The notes under the pieces: generated by a model | What the model was told of the DNA's origin: nothing | Database searches by the model: none | What the model saw: the letters and a program-made list of their open reading frames with translations, nothing else | NCBI GenBank assembly: GCA_016290325.1 | Contig: JAEETL010000021.1 | Location: 1-47,421 of the forward strand | Source: Muribaculaceae bacterium | GTDB taxonomy: Bacteria > Bacteroidota > Bacteroidia > Bacteroidales > Muribaculaceae | Direction of reading: 5' to 3' | DNA length: 47,421 bases | Program-made: the position numbers and the translations under genes | Part shown: positions 23,759 through 34,300 of the stretch, one piece after another | How positions within the stretch are numbered: position 1 is the first letter of the stretch | How the letters are laid out: every line of letters begins with the position of its first letter

Positions 23759-25135
23759 TTATCCCAGTCGTTTCAGCTTCACGGTGAAGTGGCGCATCAG
23801 CGGGGCTTCCCACTCGATAGCCACACCACGGGTGATCTCATCACGACGATCATAGACGTTCTTCAATGCAGCGGCAATCACGTTCATGTGGTTGTCGGTG
23901 TAAACGCGGCGAGCGATACACAGACGCAGCAGGTCGAGACCGCCAAAACGGTTCTCGCGGGTCACGGGGTCACGGTCGGCCAGGATGTAGCCAATCTCAC
24001 AACCACGGATACCAGCCTCGAGATACAATTCGCAGGTCAGGGTCTGAGCGGGGAATTCTTCCTTGGGCACGTTGCACAGCACCTTGTCGGCATCGATAAA
24101 CAGAGCGTGGCCACCAACGGGACGCTGGTAAGGAATGCCATACTCGTCAAGCTTCTTGGCCAGATACTGTACCTGGTGGATGCGGGTCTCGAGCATCTCA
24201 AACTCGGTGTTCTCGTCAAGACCTACGGCCAGAGCATTCAGGTCGCGACCGTTCATACCACCATAGGTGATAAAGCCCTCAAAGGGGATGCAGAACAGCT
24301 TAGCGCCTTCATACCAATCCTGGTTGTTGGTAGCAATGAAACCACCCATGTTCACAACACCATCCTTCTTGGCCGACATCGTCATAGCGTCAACATAGGA
24401 GTACATCTCACGGGCAATCTCCTTAATGGTCTTGTCGGCATAGCCTTCCTCGCGGGTCTTGATGAAGTAGGAGTTCTCGGCAAAGCGAGCGCTGTCCATC
24501 ACTACGGGCACACCATACTTGTGGCACAGTTCGCAGGTCTCCTTGATATTCTTCATCGATACGGGCTGACCACCAACGGTGTTGTTGGTTACGGTAAGTA
24601 CCATGAAGGGGACGTTACCCTTGTTCTCGGTAAGCACCTTCTCCAGCTTCTCCAGCGAAACGTTGCCCTTGAAGGGAATTTCGAGCTGAGTGTCCTTAGC
24701 CTCGTCGATGGTGACGTCGATGGCCTTAGCCTTGCGGGCCTCGATGTGGCCCTTAGTGGTGTCGAAGTGAGCGTTACCGGGGATAACGTTGCCTTCTTTT
24801 ACCAGATAGGAGAACAGCACGTTCTCAGCAGCACGACCCTGATGGGTGGGGATGACATACTTGAAGCCAAAGATGCGTTGTACAACACTCTCAAACTTAT
24901 AGAATGAAGTAGCGCCAGCATAGCTCTCATCACCCAACATCATCTCAGCCCACTGACGGTCACTCATCGCGCCAGTACCCGAGTCGGTCAAGCAATCGAT
25001 ATAAACCTGCTCAGCCTTGAGCATGAAAACGTTGTTGTGAGCTTCCTTGAGCCACTGTTCACGCTCGGCACGGGTGCTCTTGCGAAGCGGCTCGATCATC
25101 TTGATTTTCCAAGATTCAGCAAATGGTAATTCCAT
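23759..25135 (-). CDS. tnaA: Tryptophanase (tryptophan indole-lyase)
   Basis: A 458-residue PLP enzyme that splits L-tryptophan into indole, pyruvate and ammonia. It belongs to the beta-eliminating lyases; I separate it from tyrosine phenol-lyase by FDTTKGH (Asp, as in TnaA, where tyrosine phenol-lyase has TTTRYH), and by VVMDSARFAENSYFIK and ACELYLEAGIRG-like blocks. Other motifs: LTDSGTGAMSDRQWAEMMLG, PTHQGRAAENVL, NTVGGQPVSM, the PLP Lys in SAKKDGVVNMGGF and RPVGGHALF. Length is that of Bacteroidales TnaA. No tnaC-like leader peptide is visible, unlike E. coli, and no tnaB permease is adjacent. It has its own promoter at 25223-25253. Confidence 0.92.
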   Translation of the reverse strand: MELPFAESWKIKMIEPLRKSTRAEREQWLKEAHNNVFMLKAEQVYIDCLTDSGTGAMSDRQWAEMMLGDESYAGATSFYKFESVVQRIFGFKYVIPTHQGRAAENVLFSYLVKEGNVIPGNAHFDTTKGHIEARKAKAIDVTIDEAKDTQLEIPFKGNVSLEKLEKVLTENKGNVPFMVLTVTNNTVGGQPVSMKNIKETCELCHKYGVPVVMDSARFAENSYFIKTREEGYADKTIKEIAREMYSYVDAMTMSAKKDGVVNMGGFIATNNQDWYEGAKLFCIPFEGFITYGGMNGRDLNALAVGLDENTEFEMLETRIHQVQYLAKKLDEYGIPYQRPVGGHALFIDADKVLCNVPKEEFPAQTLTCELYLEAGIRGCEIGYILADRDPVTRENRFGGLDLLRLCIARRVYTDNHMNVIAAALKNVYDRRDEITRGVAIEWEAPLMRHFTVKLKRLG

Positions 25136-25222
25136 TGATTATCAAATATTTAGGTTAAACTTTTTTACAATATTTTCTAAAAAATTGAACTCCCAAAAAG
25201 GTAATTATATTCAATTTTTATG

Positions 25223-25253
25223 CAAAGTTACGGCAACTTGGCGAACTGACAAA
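25223..25253 (-). promoter_or_regulatory. Promoter for tryptophanase
   Basis: Minus strand TTTG (25253-25250), 19-base spacer, TAACTTTG (25230-25223). The leader is about 80 bases, AT-rich, with no ATG before the tnaA start. The rest of the 25136-25456 gap holds a hairpin (25393-25420) and nothing else that I can see. Confidence 0.65.
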
Positions 25254-25392
25254 AAAACTGGCTGTTTTTTTGCCTCATTACTGTTTTTTAACATTTTTGG
25301 ATTCATTGAGCATATATACAATCCATGGTTCCCTAGCTTCACAAGAGAAAACATGATATCGTATTAACTTATCGTGAGAAAGGTTAACAATA

Positions 25393-25420
25393 AAGGTTCA
25401 GTCTTAAGAAACTGAACCTT
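25393..25420 (-). terminator. Terminator downstream of rdgB
   Basis: Perfect 10-base arms AAGGTTCAGT and ACTGAACCTT around an 8-base loop; on the minus strand followed by TATTGTTAAC. It closes the nadA-leuS-rdgB unit. Confidence 0.75.
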
Positions 25421-25456
25421 CTAATATTATATTTTATATATAATGTGAAACGAAGC

Positions 25457-26041
25457 TTACTGCTGGCTCGTGAGATACTCCACTAGACGGGCAACGGCAC
25501 GGCCACGGTGGCTGATGCGGTTCTTGTCCTGCGGTGACATCTGGGCAAAGGTGCTACCATCACCCTCAAGGGGTTTGAAAATGCTATCATAGCCAAAGCC
25601 GCCAGTTCCATGGCGCTCAGTAAGAATTACACCCTCGACCTGTCCCTCGAACATGTGCAACTCATCGCCTTGCAATAGGGCGATTGCGGTGCGGAAACGA
25701 GCGGTACGGTCAGTGACACCCTGTAATTTACTCAACACCTTGTCAATGTTGGCTTCACTGTCATGGCCAGGACCAGCAAAACGTGCCGAATAAACACCTG
25801 GTTCGCCTCCCAAAGCGTCAATTTCCAGGCCAGTATCATCGCTGAAACAGTCATAGCCATAATGCTCCTTGACATATTGGGCCTTCATCTTGGCATTATC
25901 CTCAATCACATCGGCAGTCTCGGGAATATCCTCATGGCAGCCAATATCGGCAAGTCCAAGAATTTCATAACGGTCACCCAGCATCTGCCTGAGTTCCTGC
26001 AACTTGTGTGCATTATTGGTCGCAAAGACAATCTTCTTCAT
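25457..26041 (-). CDS. rdgB: XTP/dITP pyrophosphatase (RdgB/HAM1)
   Basis: A 194-residue house-cleaning nucleotidase that hydrolyses dITP, XTP and related deaminated purine nucleotides to monophosphates, keeping them out of DNA. It has FATNNAHKLQEL at the N-terminus, the catalytic block DCFSDDTGLEIDALGGEPGV, the SARFAG signature, and GTGGFGYDSIFKP with SHRGRA near the C-terminus. Length is standard. I chose the ATG at 26041 (MKKIVFATNN) instead of an in-frame start five codons upstream. It is the last gene of a probable nadA-leuS-rdgB run, 62 bases after leuS, with a palindromic hairpin in that gap. Confidence 0.95.
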   Translation of the reverse strand: MKKIVFATNNAHKLQELRQMLGDRYEILGLADIGCHEDIPETADVIEDNAKMKAQYVKEHYGYDCFSDDTGLEIDALGGEPGVYSARFAGPGHDSEANIDKVLSKLQGVTDRTARFRTAIALLQGDELHMFEGQVEGVILTERHGTGGFGYDSIFKPLEGDGSTFAQMSPQDKNRISHRGRAVARLVEYLTSQQ

Positions 26042-26055
26042 CACATTATTAATCA

Positions 26056-26093
26056 ATAGGACCTATAAGTCTTATAGGACTTATAAGTCCTAT
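26056..26093 (-). terminator. Palindromic hairpin between leuS and rdgB
   Basis: 26074-26093 is a perfect 20-base palindrome (ATAGGACTTATAAGTCCTAT), and AGGACCTATAAGTC (26058-26071) also pairs with the segment 26080-26093 with one mismatch. Two alternative folds are thus possible. It may attenuate or process the message downstream of leuS. Confidence 0.6.
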
Positions 26094-26103
26094 ATTGAAA
26101 ACA

Positions 26104-28875
26104 TTACACTACAACGTTAACAATCTTGTTGGGAACGACAATGACCTTCTTAGGCTGCTTGCCGTCAAGCCAACGTTCGGCACCGGCATCAGCCAGAGCG
26201 ATACGCTGCACCTCATCTTGTGCGGTACCGGCTGCCACCTCGATGTTGTAACGGGGCTTGCCGTTGAACAGCACGGTGTATTTCACTGTCGATTCCTTGA
26301 GATAATCCTCGTTCCAAGTGGGCCACTGCGCATCACACACGGTGGTATCATGACCAAGCACATGCCACAATTCCTCGGCAATGTGCGGTGCAAAAGGCGC
26401 GAGCAGCACTACCAGCGGCTCATAGATGGCACGTGAACGGCACTTCATAGATGTCAATTCATTGACACAGATCATAAATGCTGCTACCGAAGTGTTGTAA
26501 CTGAAAGTCTCGATGTCACCACTCACTTTCTTAATGAGTTTGTGCAGCGACTTGAGTGCTTCGGCACTGGGCTGCTCATCAACGAGTTGCATGGTGTCAC
26601 CCTTGAAGAACAATGCCCACAGGCGTTTCAAGAAGCGGTTCACACCATCAATGCCATTGGTATCCCATGGCTTGCTGGCCTCAACAGGACCCAGGAACAT
26701 CTCATACAAGCGCAGGGTGTCGGCACCATAGTGCTCCACTATGTCATCGGGGTTGACCACGTTAAACATCGATTTGGACATCTTCTCAATCGCCCAGCCG
26801 CAGATATATTTGCCATTCTCGAGGATAAACTCAGCATCCTTAAACTCAGGACGCCACTCACGGAACTTCTCGATATCCAGGGCATCGGTATGAACGATGT
26901 TCACATCCACATGAATGGGTGTCACATCATAGTCATCCTTGAGATTGAGAGAAACGAATTTATTGGTGTCCTTAATGCGATATACAAAGTTACTGCGACC
27001 TTGGATCATACCCTGATTGACCAGTTTACGGAACGGCTCAGCCTCACAAACATAACCATAGTCATAGAGGAATTTGTTCCAAAAACGGCTGTAAATCAAG
27101 TGTCCCGTGGCATGCTCGGTACCACCCACATAGAGGTCTACCTGACGCCAATACTCATTGGCTTCGCGCGATACAAGCTCCTTGTCGTTGAGCGGATCCA
27201 TGTAACGCAGGTAATAGGCTGACGAACCGGCAAAGCCCGGCATAGTGTTCAACTCCAGCGGATGACCATCAGCAGTCACCCAATTCTTGGCACGGCCCAA
27301 GGGAGGTTCACCAGTCTCGGTGGGCAAGAACTTGTCCACTTCGGGAAGTTGCAAGGGCAACAGCGACTCGTCGAGGGCTTGAGGCTGATTGTTCTCATCA
27401 TAATAGATGGGGAACGGCTCGCCCCAGTAGCGCTGGCGACTGAAAATGGCGTCACGCAGACGGTAGTTCACCTTAACGTGGCCGATGCCTGTTTCTTCAA
27501 TATATTCTTTGGTCTTCGCAATAGCTTCTTTTACCTGGAGGCCATTGAGTTGTAGGCGTTCATTGGACGAATTGGCCATGATACCTTCCTTAGCGTCAAA
27601 GCTCTCCTCACTCACGTCGGCACCCTCGATAAGCGGAATGATGGGCAAATCAAAGTGTTTTGCAAAAGCATAGTCACGGCTGTCATGAGCAGGCACCGCC
27701 ATAATGGCACCAGTACCGTAACCTGCCAATACATAGTCACTTATATATATAGGTATATTCTTGCCAGTGATAGGATTCACGGCATAACTGCCAGTGAATA
27801 CGCCACTCACTTTCTTCTCAATCATGCGCTCGCGCTCCGTTTTATGCTTTACCTCATCGAGATAAGCGTCAACAGCAGCACGCTGGTCAGCGGTCACCAC
27901 TTCATCGACGTAGATGCTCTCGGGAGCCAGTACCATGAAAGTCACACCAAAGATGGTGTCGGCACGGGTCGTGAAAATCAACAGACTCTTGTCGCTGTCG
28001 GCAACAGGGAAGGTCATTTCGGCACCCTCGCTGTAGCCAATCCAGTTGCGCTGAGTTTCCTTAATGGATTCGGTCCACTCGAGCGTTTCCAAATCACGCA
28101 ATAAGCGACCAGCGTAAGCCGAAACACGCAAGCACCACTGGCTCATCATCTTCTGTTCTACAGGATAACCGCCTCGAACCGATACACCCTCACTCACCTC
28201 GTCGTTAGCCAACACAGTGCCCAACTTGGGACACCAGTTGACCATCGTATTACCCAAATAAGCGATGCGGTAGTTCATCAGCACATCATTTTTCTGTGTT
28301 TGAGTCATGTTGTTCCACTCCTCGGCAGTAAATGTGTCTGTACTATTGGTGTGCGCATTACAGCCCTCAGTACCATGATGATTAAAGTGAGCAATCAATT
28401 CCTCGATGGGACGTGCTTTATCCAGAGCAGTATCATAGTAGCTCTTGAACATCTGCAAAAATGCCCATTGGGTCCACTTGTAGTACGTTGGGTCACACGT
28501 TTTTACCTCGCGATCCCAATCATAGCAAAAACCTATTTTGTCCAACTGCTCGCGATAACGGGCAATGTTCTTGTTGGTGGTAATCTCAGGATGCTGACCC
28601 GTTTGGATAGCATACTGCTCAGCGGGAAGACCATAGGCATCATAACCCATGGGATGCAACACGTTAAATCCCTTTAACCGCTTGTAACGGGCATAGATAT
28701 CACTGGCAATATAGCCTAGAGGATGACCCACGTGCAAACCTGCTCCCGATGGATAAGGAAACATGTCAAGCACATAGAACTTAGGCCTATTCGAGTCGAT
28801 TTCACATTTGTAGGTGTTATGATCACGCCAATATTGTTGCCACTTTTTCTCTATCTCTTTATAATTATAGTCCAT
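26104..28875 (-). CDS. leuS: Leucyl-tRNA synthetase
   Basis: A 923-residue class I synthetase that charges tRNA-Leu. Catalytic motifs are the HIGH-type [16 protein letters not shown] near residue 37 and KMSKS in [17 protein letters not shown]; the CP1 editing domain with [20 protein letters not shown] and [19 protein letters not shown] lies between them, where the Thr-rich and Asp residues clear mischarged tRNA. The leucine-specific domain and anticodon-binding domain follow. It is somewhat longer than E. coli LeuRS (860), as usual for Bacteroidetes. It starts 42 bases after the nadA stop with no separate promoter evident, so a nadA-leuS-rdgB transcript is likely. Confidence 0.97.
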   Translation of the reverse strand: MDYNYKEIEKKWQQYWRDHNTYKCEIDSNRPKFYVLDMFPYPSGAGLHVGHPLGYIASDIYARYKRLKGFNVLHPMGYDAYGLPAEQYAIQTGQHPEITTNKNIARYREQLDKIGFCYDWDREVKTCDPTYYKWTQWAFLQMFKSYYDTALDKARPIEELIAHFNHHGTEGCNAHTNSTDTFTAEEWNNMTQTQKNDVLMNYRIAYLGNTMVNWCPKLGTVLANDEVSEGVSVRGGYPVEQKMMSQWCLRVSAYAGRLLRDLETLEWTESIKETQRNWIGYSEGAEMTFPVADSDKSLLIFTTRADTIFGVTFMVLAPESIYVDEVVTADQRAAVDAYLDEVKHKTERERMIEKKVSGVFTGSYAVNPITGKNIPIYISDYVLAGYGTGAIMAVPAHDSRDYAFAKHFDLPIIPLIEGADVSEESFDAKEGIMANSSNERLQLNGLQVKEAIAKTKEYIEETGIGHVKVNYRLRDAIFSRQRYWGEPFPIYYDENNQPQALDESLLPLQLPEVDKFLPTETGEPPLGRAKNWVTADGHPLELNTMPGFAGSSAYYLRYMDPLNDKELVSREANEYWRQVDLYVGGTEHATGHLIYSRFWNKFLYDYGYVCEAEPFRKLVNQGMIQGRSNFVYRIKDTNKFVSLNLKDDYDVTPIHVDVNIVHTDALDIEKFREWRPEFKDAEFILENGKYICGWAIEKMSKSMFNVVNPDDIVEHYGADTLRLYEMFLGPVEASKPWDTNGIDGVNRFLKRLWALFFKGDTMQLVDEQPSAEALKSLHKLIKKVSGDIETFSYNTSVAAFMICVNELTSMKCRSRAIYEPLVVLLAPFAPHIAEELWHVLGHDTTVCDAQWPTWNEDYLKESTVKYTVLFNGKPRYNIEVAAGTAQDEVQRIALADAGAERWLDGKQPKKVIVVPNKIVNVVV

Positions 28876-28917
28876 GTTAGTTTTTAGTCCTATTTATATA
28901 TATGTTGTTAAATAACT

Positions 28918-29904
28918 TCACTTAATTATACCAAGCTCACGTGAGATATCAAGCATGCGCTGGATGGGTTTTACAGCGCGCTCGGCAATGCGCTTGCTTA
29001 CCTTGATTTCAGGAGCCATAAACTTAAGCGAATTGTAAAGTTTCTCGAGCGTGATGAGTTTCATATACTCACACTCATTGCATGCACAAGTGCCGTCCTC
29101 GGGCGGAGCGGGAATAAACGTCTTCTCGGGACAACGGCGCTGCATCTCAAACAAGATGCCACTCTCGGTGCAAACGATGAATTCCTGGCTCTCATCATCA
29201 ACGGCAAAATTGAGCAGTGCCTGGGTAGAACCCACCTTATCGGCCATGATGCGCACGGGCTTAGGACACTCGGGATGTACCAGCACCTTAGCTTCAGGAT
29301 ACTCCTTCTTTAACTCGGCAAGTTTAGCGGCACTGAATTTCTCATGCACATGGCAAGCGCCATCCCACAATAGCATCTCACGTCCTGTAATACTATTAAT
29401 ATAATTTCCCAGGTTGCGGTCTGGACCAAAAATGATTTTCTCATCCTCGGGCAGACTGCCTACAATCTCCTTAGCATTAGACGAAGTCACCACCACATCG
29501 GTCACCGCCTTGACAGCGGCACTCGTATTTACATAACTGATGACCGTATGATCGGGATGAGCTTTGACAAACTCCTCAAACTTGTCGGCAGGACAGCTGT
29601 CAGCGAGTGAGCATCCAGCACTCAGGTCAGGCACGATGACCGTTTTTTCGGGGCATAGGATCTTGGCCGTCTCGCCCATGAAATGTACGCCGCACAGGAT
29701 GATGACCGGTGCATCTGTTTTCGCTGCCAGCTGAGCCAGCGCTAGGCTATCGCCGATGTGGTCAGCCAACTGCTGTATCTCCTCGCGCTGATAATAATGC
29801 GCCATGATTACGGCATTGCGTTCCTTCTTGAGGCGCAATATTTCTTTCTTCAGGTCGATTCCCTCCTCGATAGGCTCATCGACATATCCTTTGTCAAAAT
29901 TCAT
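28918..29904 (-). CDS. nadA: Quinolinate synthase A
   Basis: A 328-residue [4Fe-4S] enzyme that condenses iminoaspartate with dihydroxyacetone phosphate to quinolinate in de novo NAD synthesis. The three cluster cysteines are visible: Cys in CGVHFMGETAKILCPEK, in VHPECPKPVRI and in CACNECEYMKLI. Substrate motifs MAHYYQREEIQQLADHIGDS and CSLADSCPADKF are also present. Length is typical of the type without N-terminal extension. No nadB or nadC lies in the window. It is first in a probable nadA-leuS-rdgB unit; the nearest good -7 box (30114-30121) implies a leader of about 200 bases. Confidence 0.96.
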   Translation of the reverse strand: MNFDKGYVDEPIEEGIDLKKEILRLKKERNAVIMAHYYQREEIQQLADHIGDSLALAQLAAKTDAPVIILCGVHFMGETAKILCPEKTVIVPDLSAGCSLADSCPADKFEEFVKAHPDHTVISYVNTSAAVKAVTDVVVTSSNAKEIVGSLPEDEKIIFGPDRNLGNYINSITGREMLLWDGACHVHEKFSAAKLAELKKEYPEAKVLVHPECPKPVRIMADKVGSTQALLNFAVDDESQEFIVCTESGILFEMQRRCPEKTFIPAPPEDGTCACNECEYMKLITLEKLYNSLKFMAPEIKVSKRIAERAVKPIQRMLDISRELGIIK

Positions 29905-30113
29905 TTTATATATTATTTAGTTTTAAGTTTTTTAAAATCTTTAAAATTCAACAATAACAATAATGCCTGTTAATTGTGTTGAAAACTTTTGTCAATAATA
30001 CTTGGTAAATGCACTTATTAACCGTTTTTGAACTTTACTTATATGTTATTTACAAGCCTAATGACTGGTTAATAGAGCATTCAGTGTATTATTAACAGGG
30101 TGTAAACAACCTG

Positions 30114-30121
30114 CAAAGTTA
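30114..30121 (-). promoter_or_regulatory. Candidate -7 box (TAACTTTG) for nadA
   Basis: Minus strand TAACTTTG about 210 bases before the nadA ATG; no obvious -33 TTTG. If used, the leader is unusually long. Confidence 0.4.
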
Positions 30122-30318
30122 ATAAAATCTTATAGTTAATTGCCATAAAAGATGATGAAAAGCGTGTTTAAATGACAATAAAAAATACATGCAAACTTTT
30201 TTGGAAGGTTGAAAAAGAATAATAAGCAGAACAGTTTTTAATTTGTCAAGAGTTTTTTATTGTTTTTTTTCAAGTAGTTTTCAACATCAGTTGACAGGGT
30301 TATCGACAATAAATTTTA

Positions 30319-30326
30319 TATCTTTG
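30319..30326 (+). promoter_or_regulatory. Candidate -7 box (TATCTTTG) for the RNA methyltransferase gene
   Basis: TATCTTTG 25 bases before the ATG at 30351. A TTGACA at 30291-30296 lies a little too far upstream to be a standard -33. Confidence 0.5.
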
Positions 30327-30350
30327 CACAGTCATTATATATAAAGTAAT

Positions 30351-30884
30351 ATGGCATTAAAGAAAACGATGTTGGAACTGCACCGGGTGGGTGTAGAAGA
30401 ATATAAGGAAGTCGAGAAACTTCCTGTAACCTTGGTGCTGGATAATGTGCGCAGCGAGATGAACGTGGGATCGGTATTCCGCACGGCCGACGCTTTTCTT
30501 ATTGAGCGGGTAATCTTATGCGGAATTACGCCACAGCCGCCCAAGGCTGAGATTCATAAGACTGCCCTCGGCGCCGAGGAGTCGGTTTCCTGGCAATATT
30601 ATCCCACTACTCTTGAAGCTATAGGTCAACTTAAGGATGAAGGTTATCTCATTTGCTCAATCGAGCAGGTACATGACAGCGTGAGTTTAGAACACTTTAT
30701 TGTTAATCATGGACAAAAGGTGGCAATTGTTTTGGGTAACGAGGTTAAAGGTGTGAGTCAAGAGGTGATTGATGGGAGTGACATGTGTGTTGAAATTCCT
30801 CAGGAAGGTACCAAGCACTCGTTGAATATATCGTGTTGTGCTGCTATTATAATGTGGCATACTTATGCCCAACTTAAGCTCTAA
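30351..30884 (+). CDS. TrmH/SpoU family RNA 2'-O-methyltransferase
   Basis: A 177-residue SPOUT-fold methyltransferase. It shows all three SpoU motifs: LDNVRSEMNVGSVFRTADAF near residue 31, KVAIVLGNEVKGVSQEVID (motif 2, with the cofactor-binding knot) and EIPQEGTKHSLNISCCAAII (motif 3, with the NxS). Family members methylate ribose 2'-OH in tRNA or rRNA. It consists of the catalytic knot with little N-terminal extension, as in TrmH/TrmL-like single-domain forms; the target RNA is not evident. It stands alone, read divergently from nadA. Confidence 0.88.
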   Translation: MALKKTMLELHRVGVEEYKEVEKLPVTLVLDNVRSEMNVGSVFRTADAFLIERVILCGITPQPPKAEIHKTALGAEESVSWQYYPTTLEAIGQLKDEGYLICSIEQVHDSVSLEHFIVNHGQKVAIVLGNEVKGVSQEVIDGSDMCVEIPQEGTKHSLNISCCAAIIMWHTYAQLKL

Positions 30885-31175
30885 AAAAGTTATTAACACC
30901 CCCTTCAAACGCGCATTTTTGGGCTAAAATTGACCAAAAATGGGTAAAAATGGGGTATAATTTAGTTAAATATTGAATGTTAAAAGGTGTTGTTTTTAAC
31001 ATTTTAGTTATTTAGTCCATAAAATCATTTTTTAGGCTTATAGGGTATTGTATTTATTTAATATTTAGATGTTTAGACTTAATTTTTGAATGTATCTATA
31101 ATTTTATTGCAAAATATTGATAAGAAGTTAGAAAAGATAGAAAACATGGGAGTATAGTTAAAACCATTCAATTAT
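30885..31175. other. AT-rich intergenic stretch upstream of the first SusCD promoter
   Basis: No gene is visible. The start of the stretch contains repeated AAAATGGGTAAAAATGGGG-like runs (about 30935-30956) and otherwise long A/T tracts. Such AT-rich DNA upstream of SusC genes is common; no operator could be defined. Confidence 0.4.
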
Positions 31176-31207
31176 TTTGCCCATTTTACAAACTTTTACT
31201 ATTTTTG
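31176..31207 (+). promoter_or_regulatory. Promoter of the first SusC-OmpA/SusD operon
   Basis: TTTG at 31176-31179, 20-base spacer, TATTTTTG at 31200-31207: a full consensus match. The leader to the ATG at 31331 is about 115 bases. No anti-sigma/ECF sigma pair or hybrid two-component gene is next to it, so it may be read by the housekeeping sigma factor. Confidence 0.75.
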
Positions 31208-31330
31208 CGTACTTGTAATTACATCGATAGCGGCTAATGAAAAGCACGATCGAGACCTTACAACATCAATTTGTGAAGATTTGAAATCATTTCATTAACT
31301 ATTGTATTATTTAATAAACATCACTATTTT

Positions 31331-34300
31331 ATGAAGAAGCTATTTATGCTGCTGATAGCCATTTGTGCTATCTCATTGGGCATGAGTGCCCAACAAGTAG
31401 TGAGGGGACAAGTAACTGACGCTAATGGCGAACCGCTCATTGGCGCCACGATCCAACCCATTGGCGGCGGAAACGGCGCGGCCACCGACGTGAACGGTGA
31501 GTTCTCGCTGAATCTTCCGTACAATGTGAAGACCCTCAAGGTTTCGTATGTGGGTTACAACACCCAGGAACTTCCTGTTCAGCCGAACATGGCTATCACG
31601 ATGAGTGATAGCGGTACCGCTCTGGACGAGGTGATGGTAGTTGCCTATGGTACTGCCAAGAAGACCTCTTACACCGGTTCGGCCGAGGCAGTGAGCAACA
31701 AGAAACTGGAGTTGCGTCCTGTGACCGATGCTACCAAGGCCCTCGAGGGTAACGTAGCTGGTATCCAGGTAACTACCAGTTCTGGTCAGCCCGGTTCATC
31801 GCCCAATATCCACATCCGTGGTTTTGGCTCTATCAACGCTTACAGCACCCCGTTGTATGTTGTTGATGGTGCTCCCTTTGATGGTGACTTGAACTCCATC
31901 AGCCCGTCGGATATCGAGTCGATGACTGTCTTGAAGGACGCAAGTGCTGCTGCTCTGTATGGTGCCCGTGGTGCTAATGGTGTCATCATGATCACCACCA
32001 AGAAGGGTGTTGAAGGCCGCAGCAACGTGATGTGGCGTTCTACCTTCGGTTGGACTTCACCTGCAAATAGGCGTTATCAGAACGTGAATCAAACTGAGTA
32101 TGTACAGCTCGTGTATGAGGCTCTGCGTAACGAGAATATCGATAACGGCATGAGCTGGTCGGACGCTGAGACTGCTGCCCGCAATTCTTTGAGCAGCACC
32201 CTTGGTGGTGAGCAGTACAACCCGTTCAAGAACTACAGCTGGGATCAGGTAATTGATCCTGCTACCGGTTATGTTCGCAACGATCTCCAGAGTGCTTGGG
32301 ACGAGAACTGGTATGACAGTGTATTGCGTGACAACGCTTTCCGTCATGAGCATCAGTTGCAAATCACTGGTGGTAGCGACCATGCCCAGTACCTGATGTC
32401 ATTGAGCTACCTGAATCAGGATGGTATCTTGAAGACTACGGGCTTTGAGCGCTATACCGGTCGTGCCAACATCAACAGCCAGATTACTGACTGGTTGGCT
32501 GCCAACATCAACGCTTCGTTGGCTCACACGATTTCTAACTTCAGTGACTATGATGGTTCCAGCACCAGTAACGTGTGGTACACTGCACAGTTCATCAACC
32601 CGCTGTTCCCTGTTTATCTGAAGGATATCAATGGTAATAATGTATATGACAGCGACGGTAACATCCAGTATGACTGGGGTGAATCAACTGCCTATGGTTC
32701 ACGTCCCGGTTCAATGACTGACTTCTCGTCACTGGGTATGTTGTTGCTTGACAAGGCCGAGACCAAGCGTGATATCGCTGGTTTGCGTACCGGTATCGTT
32801 TTGGGTAGTGACCTGGCCAAGTATGGCTGGCGTCAGGGCCTCAAGTTGGCTGTTAACTTCAGCACCGACTACCGCAACAGCAACTATATGCGCTACATGA
32901 ATGCTCAGCATGGTAACCAGGCTAATGCCGGCGGTTTGATGGAGAAGACCAACAGCCGTATCCAGAGCTACACCTTCAACCAGTTGCTGACTTGGAACCG
33001 CACCTTTGGTGATCACACCATCGGCCTGTTGGCTGGTCACGAGTGGTATGCTTACAAGTACAACTATCTGTTGGCTGGTAAGACCAACCTCGTAGAGGGT
33101 ATCTATGAGTTGCGTCCCGGTACCACCTTGTATGAGGCTGACTCATATAGCCACAATTATCGCATTGAGGGTTGGTTGGGTCGCTTGAACTACAACTATG
33201 CTGGCCGCTACTTCTTGGATGCATCAATGCGTCAAGATAAGTCTTCACGCTTCCACCCCGACCACAACAAGGGTTTCTTCTGGTCAGCTGGTCTCAACTG
33301 GCGCATCTCGGGTGAGAAGTTCATGCAGAACGTAGGTTGGGTTAACAACCTGTCAGCTCATGTCAGCTATGGTGAGATGGGTAACGATATGCTCGACACT
33401 TACTATGCTTGGCAGTCGCTCTATGACCTGTCTTACAGCAATGCTACCAACATTGGTGCAATGATTGCTTCGCTCGAGAACCAGAATGTATCTTGGGAGA
33501 AGAACCAGAACTTCAACGTTGGTTTGGACGCTATCCTGTTCGACCACCACTTGCAGTTTGGTATTGAGTTCTACAACAAGTTGACCAAGGACATGTTGCT
33601 TAACCGCCCGATGGCACTCTCGACCGGTTTCACCGGCTTCATGGATAACATCGGTGACATGCGCAACCGTGGTATTGAGGCTAATCTCCGCGTGACCCCC
33701 ATCCGCACTGCCGACTTTGAGTGGAACATCACCGCAATGGCCACCAAGAACAAGAATAAAGTCATCAAGCTGACCAAGGAGGCTCCTGAGCTGATCAGCG
33801 GTGTCCGCATCATCAAGGAAGGTCTTCCCTTGAACACCTATTACATGTGCAAGAGCGCAGGTGTAGATCCTTCAAGTGGTGTACCTCTGTACTGGGCATT
33901 TGAGAAGGATGAGAATGGCGACATGGTTCCTGGTAGCGAGTATATTACCGACAGCTATTCAGGTGCTGCCAACTGCAAGTACTACCTCGGTAGCCGTGAG
34001 CCGGATCTCTATGGTTCACTGGGTACTGACTTAAGCTGGAAGGGCTTAACCCTGAGCGTATTGACTACCTATTCACTGGGTGGCAAGATTTACGACAGCC
34101 TCTATGCTAGTGGCATGGACCTGTGGTACCTGAGCTCAACCTGGAACAAGAACATGTTGCGTCGTTGGCAGAAGCCCGGTGACGTAACCGATGTTCCCCG
34201 CTCGATGATTGCTGCTTCGATGCTGAACACCGACCGCTATCTGATTGATGCCAGCTACTTTGCTATCAAGAACATCACCTTGTCATATGCACTGCCCATG

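Larger units (their letters stand above)
29905..30350. other. AT-rich divergent intergenic region between nadA and the methyltransferase gene
   Basis: 446 bases with no gene. Promoter boxes for both flanking genes are at 30114-30121 (minus) and 30319-30326 (plus). Several TTATNNACA-like 9-mers occur (TTATTAACA near 30091, TTATCGACA at 30300-30308), reminiscent of weak DnaA boxes, but no regular array. No riboswitch-like fold stands out in the nadA leader. Confidence 0.4.

Noticed and set aside
23789..24907. Long open frame (372 codons) on the plus strand opposite tryptophanase
   Set aside because: It lies wholly antisense to an intact tnaA, shows no family pattern, and is explained by the codon bias of the real gene.
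23759..25135. Tyrosine phenol-lyase instead of tryptophanase
   Set aside because: The FDTTKGH and DSARFAENSYFIK blocks follow tryptophanase, not tyrosine phenol-lyase.
25136..25222. tnaC-like leader peptide before tnaA
   Set aside because: No start codon followed by a Trp-containing short frame exists in the predicted leader.
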